From: JACMQX01 sp040385105
GTDB taxonomy: Bacteria > Pseudomonadota > Gammaproteobacteria > Burkholderiales > Burkholderiaceae_C
Reading direction: 5' to 3'
NCBI GenBank assembly: GCA_040385105.1
Contig: JAZKHY010000008.1
Location: forward strand, 1-64,000
Length of the DNA: 64,000 bases
This document shows positions 7,736-16,810 of this stretch, one piece after another (within the stretch, counting starts at the first letter, position 1; every line of letters starts with the position of its first letter). A program made the position numbers and the translations under genes. The notes under the pieces are model-generated. The model did no database searches and had not been told where the DNA came from. It saw only the letters and a list, made by a program, of their open reading frames with translations.

Positions 7736-8948
7736 CACCTACGTTCCCGGGGACGTTCTTCATCTCTGGTGGCTCGCTGAGCCGGCAAGCCCGCGACCCG
7801 TCGGTGAAATCAGCCTTGCCCTGAACGGCCGGGGTGTGGCCTTGCGCTATGGCCGCGAGTGGCTGCGCTCGGGCGTCGCATTGAGTGAAGACCTGCCGCT
7901 GGCCGACCAGCTCTTTGTGCCGCCGGCGCCGGACTTCGCAGCGGGCGCCGTGGACGATGCCCGGCCGGACCGTTGGGGCGAGCGGGTCATCCGGAAGTTC
8001 GAGGTCACGTCCCGGCTTTCCCTGCTTGAATACCTGCTGTTTGCCGGTGACGACCGGTACGGCGCGCTGGGCGTAAGCCAGAGCGCACAAGCCTATGTTC
8101 CATGGCATCGCGGCCCGGCTCCGGCCTTTGATCAGCTGGAGCGGATGGCCGAGGTGGTGCGCATGGTGCTGGCAAACGAGCCTGTGCCCGAACTGCAGCG
8201 CCGGCTGGTGCGGCCCGGCGCATCACTTGGCGGCGCAAGGCCGAAGTCGCTGATCCAGATGGACGGCCAGCCGTGGCTTGTGAAATTCCCGGAAGACGAT
8301 GAGATGGACGCGCCGATGATCGAGCATGCGGCGATGACGCTGGCTCGCGCATGCGGGATCGATGCAGCGCCTACGCGCGCCTTGAAGCTGGCCAGCGGCC
8401 ATGCAGTGGCTATCCAGCGGTTCGACAGGGTCGGTGAGGCACGGGTTCATGCCGTGTCTGCCCACGTGGCGTTGCGCGCTGCGGGTGAGCCCATGGGCTA
8501 CCCGGAGCTGGCCCAGTTGCTGCGCCGCCTTGCGCCCGCCGGCAAGATCGCGGCCCAGCAGGAGCAGCTTTTCCGCCGCATGGTGTTCAACATCCTCATT
8601 GACAACACTGACGACCACGAGAAGAACCATGCACTGCTGCGGCAGGGTGACGGCACATACCTGCTGGCGCCTGCGTTTGACGTGTTGCCGACGGCGCAGG
8701 GCCTGGGCTACCAGATGCTCGCGGTGGGCACGCTCGGCAATGAATCGTCGCTGGTCAATGCCACGTCGTCCTGCGCACAGTTCGGGTTGAAACCGGCGCA
8801 GGCCCGGCAGATCGTGGGTGAAGTTTGCCGATGCGTTGCCGGCTGGAAGCAAGGGTTCAGCGGCGCCGGTGTGAGTTCCCGCGACATTGATTACCTGGCC
8901 CGGTTCATTGACCGGGACTGGCTGCTGGACCAGCGCAAAGACTTCTGA
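7728..8948 (+). CDS. HipA-like serine/threonine kinase toxin
   Basis: A 406-residue HipA-family protein. In E. coli HipA phosphorylates glutamyl-tRNA synthetase and causes growth arrest; the target here is unknown. The N-terminal domain runs to about residue 120. A Gly-rich loop GASLGGARPK lies at 164-173, and a candidate ATP-binding Lys is in WLVKFP (K186). The catalytic motif NTDDHEKN is at 293-300 (D295 as base), and the metal-binding Asp is in PAFD (318). All core kinase residues appear intact, so the toxin is probably active. It is translationally coupled to the hipB-like gene upstream. Confidence 0.88.
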   Translation: MADTYVPGDVLHLWWLAEPASPRPVGEISLALNGRGVALRYGREWLRSGVALSEDLPLADQLFVPPAPDFAAGAVDDARPDRWGERVIRKFEVTSRLSLLEYLLFAGDDRYGALGVSQSAQAYVPWHRGPAPAFDQLERMAEVVRMVLANEPVPELQRRLVRPGASLGGARPKSLIQMDGQPWLVKFPEDDEMDAPMIEHAAMTLARACGIDAAPTRALKLASGHAVAIQRFDRVGEARVHAVSAHVALRAAGEPMGYPELAQLLRRLAPAGKIAAQQEQLFRRMVFNILIDNTDDHEKNHALLRQGDGTYLLAPAFDVLPTAQGLGYQMLAVGTLGNESSLVNATSSCAQFGLKPAQARQIVGEVCRCVAGWKQGFSGAGVSSRDIDYLARFIDRDWLLDQRKDF

Positions 8949-8960
8949 CGGCAACACCCC

Positions 8961-9866
8961 ATGCTGCACCCACCCCGCTCCTACGTGTACCTCGACGCTG
9001 TCGCCCGTGCCGGATCGATCCGCAAGGCGGCGGAAAAGCTGCATGTCGCGTCCACGGCGCTGAACCGCAAGATCCTGGAGCTGGAGGCCGAGGCGGGCAC
9101 ACCGCTGTTCGAGCGCCTGCCGCGCGGCGTGCGCCTCACCGCGGCGGGCGAGGTCCTGGTCAATACGGTGCGCCGCGGCCTGGCGGAGCTGCGGTCGGCC
9201 GGCTCGCAGATCGAGCAGCTGCGCGGGCTGGTGCGCGGCACGGTGCGCATGGGCTGCGCCGAGTCGGTGGCCTTTGACCTGGTGCCCGCGACGATTGCGC
9301 ACTACCAGCAGGCCCATCCGGGCGTGACATTCCAGGTGGTCTCGGGCGTGACGCAGCAGCTTGTCACCGCGCTGCTGGCCGACCAGGTGGAGCTGGTGCT
9401 GGTGCACGACCCGGAGCCGTCCGACAGCCTGCGTGTGATCGCCGCGCTGGAGCAGCCGCTGTGTGCCATGCTGCGGCCCGACCACCCGCTGGCCAAACGC
9501 AAGACGTTGCGGCTGGCCGACTGCCAGAAATACACCGTTGCGCTGGGCGACCGGTCGTTCGGCAGCCGGCGCCTGCTGGACGCCGCGATGGCGCGCAGCG
9601 CCCTGACGCTGAAGATCGCGCTGGAGGCGAGCACAGTGCAGATGCTCAAGGAATTCACCATGCAGACCGGGGCGATCAGCTTCCAGTTCCAGATCGGCAC
9701 CCTGAAGGAGGTGCGCAGCGGCGACCTGGTGTCGATTCCGCTGACGGACGCCGGCCTCGTGGGCAGCCGGCTGATCCTGGCGGCGCGCAACGGGCGCATG
9801 CCGCCGATTGCCACACTGTCGTTCACTGAAGCGCTGGTGGCGCGGATGGCAGAGCTGGAGCCCTGA
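8961..9866 (+). CDS. LysR-family transcriptional regulator
   Basis: A 301-residue LysR regulator. The N-terminal winged HTH covers about residues 5-65 (AGSIRKAAEKLHVASTALNR), with the usual LFERLPRGVRLTAAGE boundary. A periplasmic-binding-like effector domain follows from about residue 90. It begins 12 bases after the hipA-like gene but is oriented toward the ring-opening amidohydrolase cluster that starts 85 bases later. It is the obvious candidate activator of that cluster, with a pathway intermediate as likely inducer. Unlike many LysR genes it is codirectional rather than divergent. Confidence 0.9.
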   Translation: MLHPPRSYVYLDAVARAGSIRKAAEKLHVASTALNRKILELEAEAGTPLFERLPRGVRLTAAGEVLVNTVRRGLAELRSAGSQIEQLRGLVRGTVRMGCAESVAFDLVPATIAHYQQAHPGVTFQVVSGVTQQLVTALLADQVELVLVHDPEPSDSLRVIAALEQPLCAMLRPDHPLAKRKTLRLADCQKYTVALGDRSFGSRRLLDAAMARSALTLKIALEASTVQMLKEFTMQTGAISFQFQIGTLKEVRSGDLVSIPLTDAGLVGSRLILAARNGRMPPIATLSFTEALVARMAELEP

Positions 9867-9883
9867 ACAGGCTGAGTGCACAC

Positions 9884-9909
9884 AATTTGCGCTCGCTCCG
9901 AGCGAAATT
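9884..9909. promoter_or_regulatory. Imperfect palindrome upstream of the ring-opening cluster
   Basis: AATTTGCGCTCG (9884-9895) and CGAGCGAAATT (9899-9909) form a dyad with one bulged base, 43 bp before the first gene of the cluster. It could be the LysR operator or a hairpin in the mRNA. There is no T-tract, so it is unlikely to be an intrinsic terminator. Confidence 0.35.
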
Positions 9910-9951
9910 ATGAGCTAGATCATCTCGCCCCGGGTGCCCATACTCGGCCCC

Positions 9952-11097
9952 ATGCCTGATGTTCCGACGCCCAAAACACCCCCCGCCGCGCTTCGGCAGT
10001 TGCGCGTGTTGCGCCTGTCCATGGCCCACCCCGGGGACCTTTCGGCGCTTGCCGCGCTGCTGGACGATGGCACGCTGGACGCCGCCGACGTGGCCGCCGT
10101 CATCGGCAAGACCGAAGGCAACGGCGGGGTCAACGACTTCACCCGCGGATACTTCACCCAGAGCCTGATGGCGCTGCTGGGTGCCCGCCTCGGGCGTGAC
10201 CCGCAGCAACTGCTGCGCGAGCTGCCATGCATCCTGTCCGGCGGTACTGAAGGCGTGCTGAGCCCGCATTACGTCGTATTCGCCCGCGGTGCGGCACCGC
10301 AGGGCGCGGCGCCCGGCCCCTCGCTGGCGCTGGGCCGCGCCCTGAGCGCACCGCTGCCGGCGCAGGACGTCGGCCGCTGGGCGCAGGTGCGCAGCGTGGC
10401 TGAGGCGGTGCGCGCGGCGATGAAGGACGCCGGGATAGACAAGCCCGCAGATGTGAGCTTTGTGCAGGTCAAGGGCCCATGCGTGACCTCGGCGCGCGCC
10501 CAGGCGGCCATCGCGGCCGGCCACACGGTGGCCAGCGCCGATGCCAACCGGTCGATGGCGCTGTCGCGCGCGGCCGGCGCACTGGGCGTGGCGCTGGCGC
10601 TGGGGGAGGTGGCCGACGACCCGGCGCTGGAGGGCGCGCTGCTGTCCGACTTCGGCGTGTTCTGCAACCGTGCCAGCATCTCCTGCGGTGTGGAGGTGGA
10701 AGCCAATGAAGTGGTGCTGCTCGGCCGCAGCGCGGCCTGGAGCGGCCCGTTGCGCATGGCCTGCGAGCCGATGCAGGACGCGCTGGACCTGGGGGCCGTG
10801 ACCCGCGCGCTGGCAGGCCTGGGCCTGGCTGCGACGCCGCAACTGGCGCGTGAGCAGCAAGGCCGCGTCGCTGCAGCCTTTGTCAAATGCGAACCCGACC
10901 GCCGCGGCCATGTGCGCGGCGCGCGCCACACCATGCTGGACGACACCGACATCAATGCGCAGCGGCACATTCGCGGGGCCGTAGGCGGCCTGGTGGCCGG
11001 CGTGCTGGGTGACGGCCGCATCTTTGTGTCCGGCGGCGCCGAGCACCAGGGGCCGGACGGCGGCGGCCTTGTCGCGGTGATCGCGGAGGCCGTCTGA
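9952..11097 (+). CDS. Ring-opening amidohydrolase (cyanuric acid hydrolase/barbiturase family)
   Basis: A 381-residue member of the small AtzD/TrzD/barbiturase family, which opens cyclic amides by hydrolysis using three Lys-Ser pairs. All three can be seen: K53 (GKTEGNGGVNDFTR) with S96 (SGGTEGVLSPH), K174 (VQVKGP) with the SxS near 242-244, and K312 (VKCEPD) with S360 (VSGGAEHQGPDGGG). The ATG at 9952 gives an N-terminus close to the family start. Known members act on cyanuric acid or barbituric acid. The neighbouring FAD monooxygenase and VOC gene are not part of the atz operon, so the ring substrate may be different. Confidence 0.92.
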   Translation: MPDVPTPKTPPAALRQLRVLRLSMAHPGDLSALAALLDDGTLDAADVAAVIGKTEGNGGVNDFTRGYFTQSLMALLGARLGRDPQQLLRELPCILSGGTEGVLSPHYVVFARGAAPQGAAPGPSLALGRALSAPLPAQDVGRWAQVRSVAEAVRAAMKDAGIDKPADVSFVQVKGPCVTSARAQAAIAAGHTVASADANRSMALSRAAGALGVALALGEVADDPALEGALLSDFGVFCNRASISCGVEVEANEVVLLGRSAAWSGPLRMACEPMQDALDLGAVTRALAGLGLAATPQLAREQQGRVAAAFVKCEPDRRGHVRGARHTMLDDTDINAQRHIRGAVGGLVAGVLGDGRIFVSGGAEHQGPDGGGLVAVIAEAV

Positions 11098-11099
11098 CC

Positions 11100-12476
11100 A
11101 TGCGTGCCTGGAAGCTTTCAGCCGGCGAACTGGGCGCAGCCTTTGCAGCCGGCAGCCTCACGCCCGAAGCCGTGCTGGACGAAACACTGGCGCGGTTGGA
11201 CGCGGTTCAGCCGCAGGTCAACGCGCTGGTCGCGCTGGACCTGGACGGTGCCCGCAGCGCCGCTCGCGCCAGCGGCCTGCGCTGGAAGCGGGGCGAGCCG
11301 CTGTCGCTGCTCGACGGTGTGGTGCTCACCGTCAAGGACAACATCCCCGTGGCTGGGCTGCCCTGCCGCTGGGGCAGCCGCTTGTATGAGGGCTTCATGC
11401 CGGCGGCCGACGAGTCGCCCGTGGCGCGCCTGCGCGCGGCCGGCGCCGTTATCCTGGGCAAGACCAATGTGCCCGAGTTCACCTTGCAGGGCTACACAGA
11501 CAATGCGCTGCACGGCGCCACCCGCAACCCCTGGGACCTGGCGCTCACGCCCGGCGGCTCCAGCGGCGGCGCGGTCACGGCGGTGGCCTGCGGCATCGGC
11601 CCGCTGGCGCTTGCCACCGATGGCGGTGGCTCCATCCGCCGGCCTGCCAGCCACACGGGCGTCGCCGGTTTCAAGCCTTCGTGGGGCATGGTGCCGCGCA
11701 GCGATGGCCTGCCGGAGATACTGCCGGGTATGGAGGTCATCGGCCCCGTCGCGCGCACCATCGGCGACCTGGTGCTGGCCATGGGCATCATCGGTGCGGG
11801 GCCTCTTGCGCAAGCCGCGGCACCGGCGCAGCCCGCATCGCTGCGCATCGCCTGTTGGCGCGCCATCGGCCATGGCCCGGTGGACGCGGAAGTCCTGGCC
11901 AGCACCGATGCCGCAGCGCAGGCACTGCGTGAACTCGGCCACCTGGTGGTGGAGGAGGCCGCGCCTGCCTGCATCGAGGCCTTCAACAGCGGCGCCTGGC
12001 CCGTCATCAGCAGCACCGGCCTTGCCTCTGTGCTGGGCGATGTCGCCGGCAATGAGGCTGCCATGACCCCGTCCGTGCTGGCCCTGCTGCAGTGCGGCCG
12101 CGCGCTGCGGGCGACCGAGCTTTTTGCCGCGCAGCGACTGGTGCGCGAGCTGTCCGCCGGCATGGACAGCCTGTTCCGGCGCTTCGATATGGTGCTGACG
12201 CCTGCCGCCGCCGCACTGCCGTGGCCCGCCCATGACACGCATCCGCCCGTCATCGCCGGACAGCCGGTGGACGGCCGCGGCCATGCGGTTTTCACCGCTT
12301 TTGCCAATGCCGCAGGGCTGCCCGCGCTGGCCTTGCCCGGCAACCCGTCGCGCACCGGCCTGCCCATCGGCTTCCAGCTGATTGGCCCGCACGGTGCCGA
12401 CGCACAGCTGCTGGCATTGGGCTTGCATTACGAATCCCTGAGGCCATGGCATGCACGCTGGCCCCTTGACCACTGA
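11100..12476 (+). CDS. Amidase-signature family amidase
   Basis: A 458-residue amidase with the complete Ser-cisSer-Lys triad: K79 (VKDNIPVAG), S154 in GGSSGG, and S178 in DGGGSIRRPA. Relatives include AtzE, AtzF and allophanate or biuret-type hydrolases as well as broad amidases. It starts 2 bases after the ring-opening enzyme, so it most likely hydrolyses the linear ureide or amide made by that enzyme. Exact specificity cannot be read from sequence. The typical AtzF C-terminal extension is absent, since the protein ends soon after the catalytic domain. Confidence 0.9.
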   Translation: MRAWKLSAGELGAAFAAGSLTPEAVLDETLARLDAVQPQVNALVALDLDGARSAARASGLRWKRGEPLSLLDGVVLTVKDNIPVAGLPCRWGSRLYEGFMPAADESPVARLRAAGAVILGKTNVPEFTLQGYTDNALHGATRNPWDLALTPGGSSGGAVTAVACGIGPLALATDGGGSIRRPASHTGVAGFKPSWGMVPRSDGLPEILPGMEVIGPVARTIGDLVLAMGIIGAGPLAQAAAPAQPASLRIACWRAIGHGPVDAEVLASTDAAAQALRELGHLVVEEAAPACIEAFNSGAWPVISSTGLASVLGDVAGNEAAMTPSVLALLQCGRALRATELFAAQRLVRELSAGMDSLFRRFDMVLTPAAAALPWPAHDTHPPVIAGQPVDGRGHAVFTAFANAAGLPALALPGNPSRTGLPIGFQLIGPHGADAQLLALGLHYESLRPWHARWPLDH

Positions 12477-12481
12477 ATCAC

Positions 12482-13711
12482 ATGCCCTCCAACCAGAACC
12501 CGCACAAGCTCAAAGTCGTGATCCTCGGCGCAGGCGTTGCCGGCGCCATCCTCGCGCGCCGGCTGGCCACCTTGCCGCAGCTGGAGGTGACCTGCCTTGA
12601 AAAGGTGGGCCCCGACGACCACTCCGAGTCGGGCACCGGCCTGAACGTGGGGCCCAATGCCATCAAGGCCCTGGCGCACTGCGATGCCGCGCTGGCCGGC
12701 GAAGTGCTGGCGGCCAGCCTGCCCTGGAGCAGCTGGCGCGTGTCGCTGGCCGACGGCACCGAGCTTTTCAACCTGCCGCTGGCCCAGGTGGCCGACAACG
12801 CCGGTGTGCGCATCCGCTGGTCCGAGCTGTACCGGGTGCTGCGCGCTGGAGCCGGCGCCACGGTGCATTACGGCTGCGAGGTCACCTCCATAGGCCCCGC
12901 CTCGGGCGGCGCGCCGCGAACCCGGGTGGTGTGGGAGCAGGGCGGTACCACGCACGAGATCGACAACATAGACCTGCTGGTGGGCGCCGACGGCCGCTAC
13001 TCGGCCACACGCGCCGCCTTCTCGGGCCTGCCGGCGCCGCGCCATGTGGGCGTGGCCATCCTGCGCACCCTGGTGGAAGACACCAGCGGCGGGCTGGTGG
13101 ACGACTACGAGCAGTGGTTCAACGGCCCGCACCGGCTGCTGGCCTTCCGGGTGCCGCCGGGCCACATCTACATTGCCGCGACCTTCCCGGTGGAGCCGGG
13201 CGAGGCGATCCGCGACGAATGGAAAACCGAGGCCGTGATGCGCGCCACATACCAGCCGGCGCACGGCGCCGCCAGCCCGCAGGTGGCCTGGCTGCTGGAC
13301 GCCATGTGCGGCACGCTGGCCGATGCGCACTGGGCCCGCATGCAGGAGTCCGATGTGCTGTTTGCCGAGGCGGGGCACGACGTGCTGTACCTGGGCGACA
13401 GCGCCCACGGCATGGCGCCCACACTGGGCCAGGGCGCGACACAGGCCATTGAAGATGCAAGCTGCGCCGCGCTGCTGCTTGAAGCGGCGGTGCGCACGGG
13501 CAAGCTGTCGCCGCGCCGCTGGCTGCAGCAGGTCGCGGCCGCGCGTGCAGAGCGCATCCGGTTTGCGATGCAGCTGTCCATCGACGCCACCGACACCATG
13601 TTGGCCGGCGCCGACCCTGTGGCCGGCGCTGCCTGGAAAACCGGGCCGCAGTTCCTGGCCGACCTGTCGCGCCTGTACCGCGACGTGCCGCTGCCGGCGG
13701 AGGCGCCATGA
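12482..13711 (+). CDS. FAD-dependent aromatic-ring monooxygenase
   Basis: A 409-residue class A flavoprotein hydroxylase. The N-terminal Rossmann motif is ILGAGVAGAILARRL. The middle DG motif is LLVGADGRYSATR, and the GD motif LGDSAHGMAPTLGQGATQAIEDA binds the FAD ribityl chain. Close families include salicylate, 6-hydroxynicotinate and urate (HpxO) hydroxylases. In this operon it probably hydroxylates a heteroaromatic ring with NAD(P)H and O2 to give the cyclic amide opened by the amidohydrolase. That order of steps is inferred. Its 3' end overlaps the VOC gene by 4 bases. Confidence 0.88.
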   Translation: MPSNQNPHKLKVVILGAGVAGAILARRLATLPQLEVTCLEKVGPDDHSESGTGLNVGPNAIKALAHCDAALAGEVLAASLPWSSWRVSLADGTELFNLPLAQVADNAGVRIRWSELYRVLRAGAGATVHYGCEVTSIGPASGGAPRTRVVWEQGGTTHEIDNIDLLVGADGRYSATRAAFSGLPAPRHVGVAILRTLVEDTSGGLVDDYEQWFNGPHRLLAFRVPPGHIYIAATFPVEPGEAIRDEWKTEAVMRATYQPAHGAASPQVAWLLDAMCGTLADAHWARMQESDVLFAEAGHDVLYLGDSAHGMAPTLGQGATQAIEDASCAALLLEAAVRTGKLSPRRWLQQVAAARAERIRFAMQLSIDATDTMLAGADPVAGAAWKTGPQFLADLSRLYRDVPLPAEAP

Positions 13712-14253
13712 CCAATGCGGCACCCGGCATCCCGGATGGCGGCGCTCCCGCCGACGGCGCGCTCACCCTGGGCCTGTTCCACCTGGCCATCAAGACGGCC
13801 GACCTCGACGCCACGCTGGCGTTCTGGACGCGCGTGATCGGCCTGCGCCCGGTGCCGCGCCCGGACTTCGGCTACCCCGGCGCCTGGCTGGCCTGCGGGC
13901 AGCCGGGCGGCCAGGCCATCGTGCACATCTATGCAGGCGGGCCGGCGCTGGGCGCGAGTGGCCGGGTTGACGCCGGCACGGCGGCCATTGACCACATCTC
14001 GCTCAGCTGCGCGGGCTACCACGCCTATGTGGCGCGGTTTCGCCAGGCGGGCCTGGCATGGCGCGAGTTCCTCGTGCCGGGCACCTCGCTGTGGCAGCTG
14101 TTCGTGTACGACCCGAGCGGCGTGCAGCTGGAGCTGACGTTTGAAGGCGCCATCGAGGCCGGTGCGCCGCCCGACATGTCTGACGCCCGCCGGTACCGCG
14201 CAGGGCAATCATTTTTCGATGCGCAGGCTTACCCGCGCATTCCCCTTTCCTGA
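13708..14253 (+). CDS. VOC-family protein (glyoxalase/extradiol-dioxygenase fold)
   Basis: A 181-residue protein with two beta-alpha-beta-beta-beta modules of the vicinal-oxygen-chelate fold. Candidate metal ligands are the His in LFHLAIK near residue 28, the His in AIDHISLS near 95, and a Glu in the LELTFEG strand near 150. It could be a small dioxygenase, isomerase or lyase acting on a ring-cleavage product. It overlaps the monooxygenase gene (ATGA), which argues for a linked step. The family is clear but the reaction is not. Confidence 0.82.
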   Translation: MTNAAPGIPDGGAPADGALTLGLFHLAIKTADLDATLAFWTRVIGLRPVPRPDFGYPGAWLACGQPGGQAIVHIYAGGPALGASGRVDAGTAAIDHISLSCAGYHAYVARFRQAGLAWREFLVPGTSLWQLFVYDPSGVQLELTFEGAIEAGAPPDMSDARRYRAGQSFFDAQAYPRIPLS

Positions 14254-14280
14254 TTTTTCTACCTTGAACTGGAGTTCCCC

Positions 14281-15264
14281 ATGCAACGCTCACAATTTCT
14301 TTCCCTGCTGGCCAAAGGCCTGGTTGCCGCAGCTGCTGCAGCCACACTGGTGCCCGCCATGGCGGCCGACCGCGTCAAGTTCGGCGTGTTCCCGTCCAGC
14401 GCGGCGCTGCCGTTCTACATTGCGCAGAACCGCGGCTACTTCCGCCAGGCCGACATCGAGGTCGAGGAGATCCCGATGACCAGCCACCCGCTGACGGTGC
14501 AGGCCATCGTGGCCGGCAGCATTGACGGCGCCGCCAACCTGGTGACGCTGGAAGGCGCCAACATGGAAGCGCGCCGCCCGAAGACGCTCAAGTACATCTC
14601 GCTGAACGGCCAGAACTCGCAGAACGTGATCGAGCAGTTCGTCGTCAAGTCGTCGAGCACGGCCAAGTCGCTGAAGGACTTCAAGGGCGGCTTCAAGCTG
14701 TTCTCGGCGCCCGGCCCGGCCAACATCGGCGCGGCGCGCGCGGTGCTCAAGAAGGTCGGCCTGGTGGAAGGCACCGACTTCACCATCCAGGAGCAGCCAA
14801 TCAACATGCACCTGTCGGTGCTGCAGGCCGGCACCTTCGACGGCGGCTATACGCTGGAACCTTCGGCCACAATCATGGTCGGCCAGAAGATCGGCCGCCG
14901 CGTCGAGACCGGCGTCATCTCCACCTACCTGCTGGGTCGCAAGGAGGCTCGCGCCTTCGCCGCAGGCGCGGTGCTGTCCGACAAGTTCATCGCCGAGCGG
15001 CCCGACGTGGCCCGGCGCTTTGCCGATGCCTGGGCCCGCGGCGTGAAGGAAGCGCAGTCTGACAGCAGCACCCGCGGCTACCTGATTGCAGGCATGAAGG
15101 TGCCGCCCGAGCTGGCCGCCGTGGTGCCGCTGCCGCGCATCATCATGACCAAGGACCTGAGCACGGCCGATGTGTCGGACTTCCAGAAATTCCTGGACAT
15201 CGGCACCGAGCTGGGCGTGATCAAGGACAAGATTGACGGCAAGTCCGTCGTGAAGGCCTTCTGA
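14281..15264 (+). CDS. ABC transporter substrate-binding protein, NMT1/SsuA type
   Basis: A 327-residue periplasmic receptor with a signal peptide (hydrophobic residues 8-26, cleavage after AMA). It has the NMT1/THI5-like fold used for sulfonates, nitrate, thiamine and pyrimidine precursors. The opening VKFGVFPSSAALPFYIAQNRGYF matches the ligand-binding start of the family. It forms a complete importer with the ATPase and permease that follow, and its stop overlaps the ATPase start by one base. The ligand is probably the N-heterocycle handled by the upstream enzymes. Confidence 0.9.
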   Translation: MQRSQFLSLLAKGLVAAAAAATLVPAMAADRVKFGVFPSSAALPFYIAQNRGYFRQADIEVEEIPMTSHPLTVQAIVAGSIDGAANLVTLEGANMEARRPKTLKYISLNGQNSQNVIEQFVVKSSSTAKSLKDFKGGFKLFSAPGPANIGAARAVLKKVGLVEGTDFTIQEQPINMHLSVLQAGTFDGGYTLEPSATIMVGQKIGRRVETGVISTYLLGRKEARAFAAGAVLSDKFIAERPDVARRFADAWARGVKEAQSDSSTRGYLIAGMKVPPELAAVVPLPRIIMTKDLSTADVSDFQKFLDIGTELGVIKDKIDGKSVVKAF

Positions 15265-16049
15265 TGGCAGAGACATCGCGCCGCTGGTACCCGGAAGGCA
15301 CCCACATCACGGTGCGCGGCCTGAGCAAGAAGTTCGGCGGTGCGACGATCTACGACAACTTCGACCTTGACATTCCCAAGGGCCGCATCGTGTCGGTGTT
15401 CGGGCCCAACGGCTGCGGCAAGAGCACGCTGATCAACATGATCTCGGGCATCCTGCCGTATGACGCCGGGCAGATCCTGTTCGAGGGCAAGGAAGCCTCC
15501 GAGACGCGCATCGGCTATGTGTTCCAGAACTACCGCGAGGCGGTGTTCCCCTGGATGCGCGCCATCGACAACATCCGCTACCCGCTGCAGTACCTGGACA
15601 TTCCCAAGGGCGAGCGGCAGGCGCGGCTGGACCGCCTTGTCGAGAGCTTCGAGGTGCAGTTCGACCTGAACCGGTACCCGTATGAAATGTCGGGCGGCCA
15701 GCAGCAGCTGGTGTCGATCATGCGGGCACTGGTGGTGGACCCGGAGGTGCTGTTCCTGGACGAGCCGTTCTCGGCGCTTGACTATGAAATGGTGATGTTC
15801 CTGCGCGGCCGGCTGCAGAAGGTGCTGACCGAGCGCAGCGTGACCACGCTGCTGGTCTCGCACGACCTGGACGAGGCCGTGCTGCTGGCCGACGAGGTCC
15901 TGCTGCTGACCAAGCGGCCGACCCGTGTGGCCGAGCGGCTCAAGTTTGACGTGCCGCGCCCCCGCACGGCGGACACCACCGTGGGTGAGGACTTCATCCG
16001 GGTGAAGACGCAGGCGCTGGACATCTTCCAGCGGGAGGTGCGCAAATGA
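15264..16049 (+). CDS. ABC transporter ATP-binding protein, SsuB/TauB type
   Basis: A 261-residue ABC ATPase. Walker A is FGPNGCGKST near residue 47, the signature is MSGGQQQ near 140, Walker B is VLFLDEPFSALD near 163, and the switch His is in LLVSHDLDEA. Sequence style and gene order place it with the nitrate/sulfonate/taurine importers. It overlaps both neighbours, so receptor, ATPase and permease are translated as a unit. Confidence 0.93.
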   Translation: MAETSRRWYPEGTHITVRGLSKKFGGATIYDNFDLDIPKGRIVSVFGPNGCGKSTLINMISGILPYDAGQILFEGKEASETRIGYVFQNYREAVFPWMRAIDNIRYPLQYLDIPKGERQARLDRLVESFEVQFDLNRYPYEMSGGQQQLVSIMRALVVDPEVLFLDEPFSALDYEMVMFLRGRLQKVLTERSVTTLLVSHDLDEAVLLADEVLLLTKRPTRVAERLKFDVPRPRTADTTVGEDFIRVKTQALDIFQREVRK

Positions 16050-16810
16050 TGTCGGAGAAATGGTTTGCGCGGCTGCGGCCGCTGATCGGTGTGCTGGTGC
16101 TGGTGCTGGGCTGGTGGCTGCTTCATGCATCGCGCGCGGTGGACCCTGTGCTGCTGCCGTCGCCGGTGGAGACTTTCGCGGCCTTCTGGAAGGGCATCAC
16201 CCAGGGCACGCTGGGCGCGGATTTCTGGAAGACCATCGTGCGCACGCTGCTGTCATTCAGCATTGCGCTGGTGATCGCCGTGCCGCTGGGCATCGTGCTG
16301 GGCTCGTCGCGCGGGCTGTATGAGTCCATCGAGTTCGCCATCGACTTCTTCCGTTCCACGCCGGCGTCGGCCATGTTCCCGCTGTTCCTGGTGATCTTCG
16401 GCGTGGGCGAGAAGACCAAGATTGCGGTGGCGGCCTTCGGCGCGGCGCTGGTGATATTGTTCAACGTGGCCTACGGTGTCATGGGTGCGCGCAAGCAGCG
16501 GCAGCTGGCGGCGCGCGTGATGGGCGCGCCCAGGGTTCGGGTGCTGACGGATGTGACGCTGCTGGAGTCGATGCCGCAGGTGTTTGTGGGCATGCGCTCG
16601 GGCGTTTCGCTGGCGCTGGTGATCGTGATCGTGGCCGAGATGTTCATCGGCTCGACCGACGGCCTGGGCCAGCGCGTCATGAATGCGCAGATGATTTTCG
16701 ACATGCCCGAGATGTACGCAGCCATCTTTGCTGCGGGGCTGCTTGGCTATGTGATGAACCTGGTGTTCATCCTGGCCGAGCGGCGATTTGTCCATTGGGG
16801 TGGCAAGTGA
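16046..16810 (+). CDS. ABC transporter permease, SsuC/TauC type
   Basis: A 254-residue inner-membrane permease with about six hydrophobic helices. The EAA-type coupling loop is in the region ARVMGAPRVRVLTDVTLLESMPQVF... near residue 155. The C-terminal FIGSTDGLGQ segment is typical of the SsuC family. It overlaps the ATPase by 4 bases and its stop overlaps the next ATG by one base (TGATG), so the small AtzH-like gene belongs to the same transcript. Confidence 0.92.
   Translation: MMSEKWFARLRPLIGVLVLVLGWWLLHASRAVDPVLLPSPVETFAAFWKGITQGTLGADFWKTIVRTLLSFSIALVIAVPLGIVLGSSRGLYESIEFAIDFFRSTPASAMFPLFLVIFGVGEKTKIAVAAFGAALVILFNVAYGVMGARKQRQLAARVMGAPRVRVLTDVTLLESMPQVFVGMRSGVSLALVIVIVAEMFIGSTDGLGQRVMNAQMIFDMPEMYAAIFAAGLLGYVMNLVFILAERRFVHWGGK

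Noticed and set aside
11118..12473. Long open frame antisense to the amidase gene
   Set aside because: High GC makes long opposite-strand frames common; the translation is rich in Arg/Gly/His without any domain, whereas the plus-strand frame has a full amidase triad.
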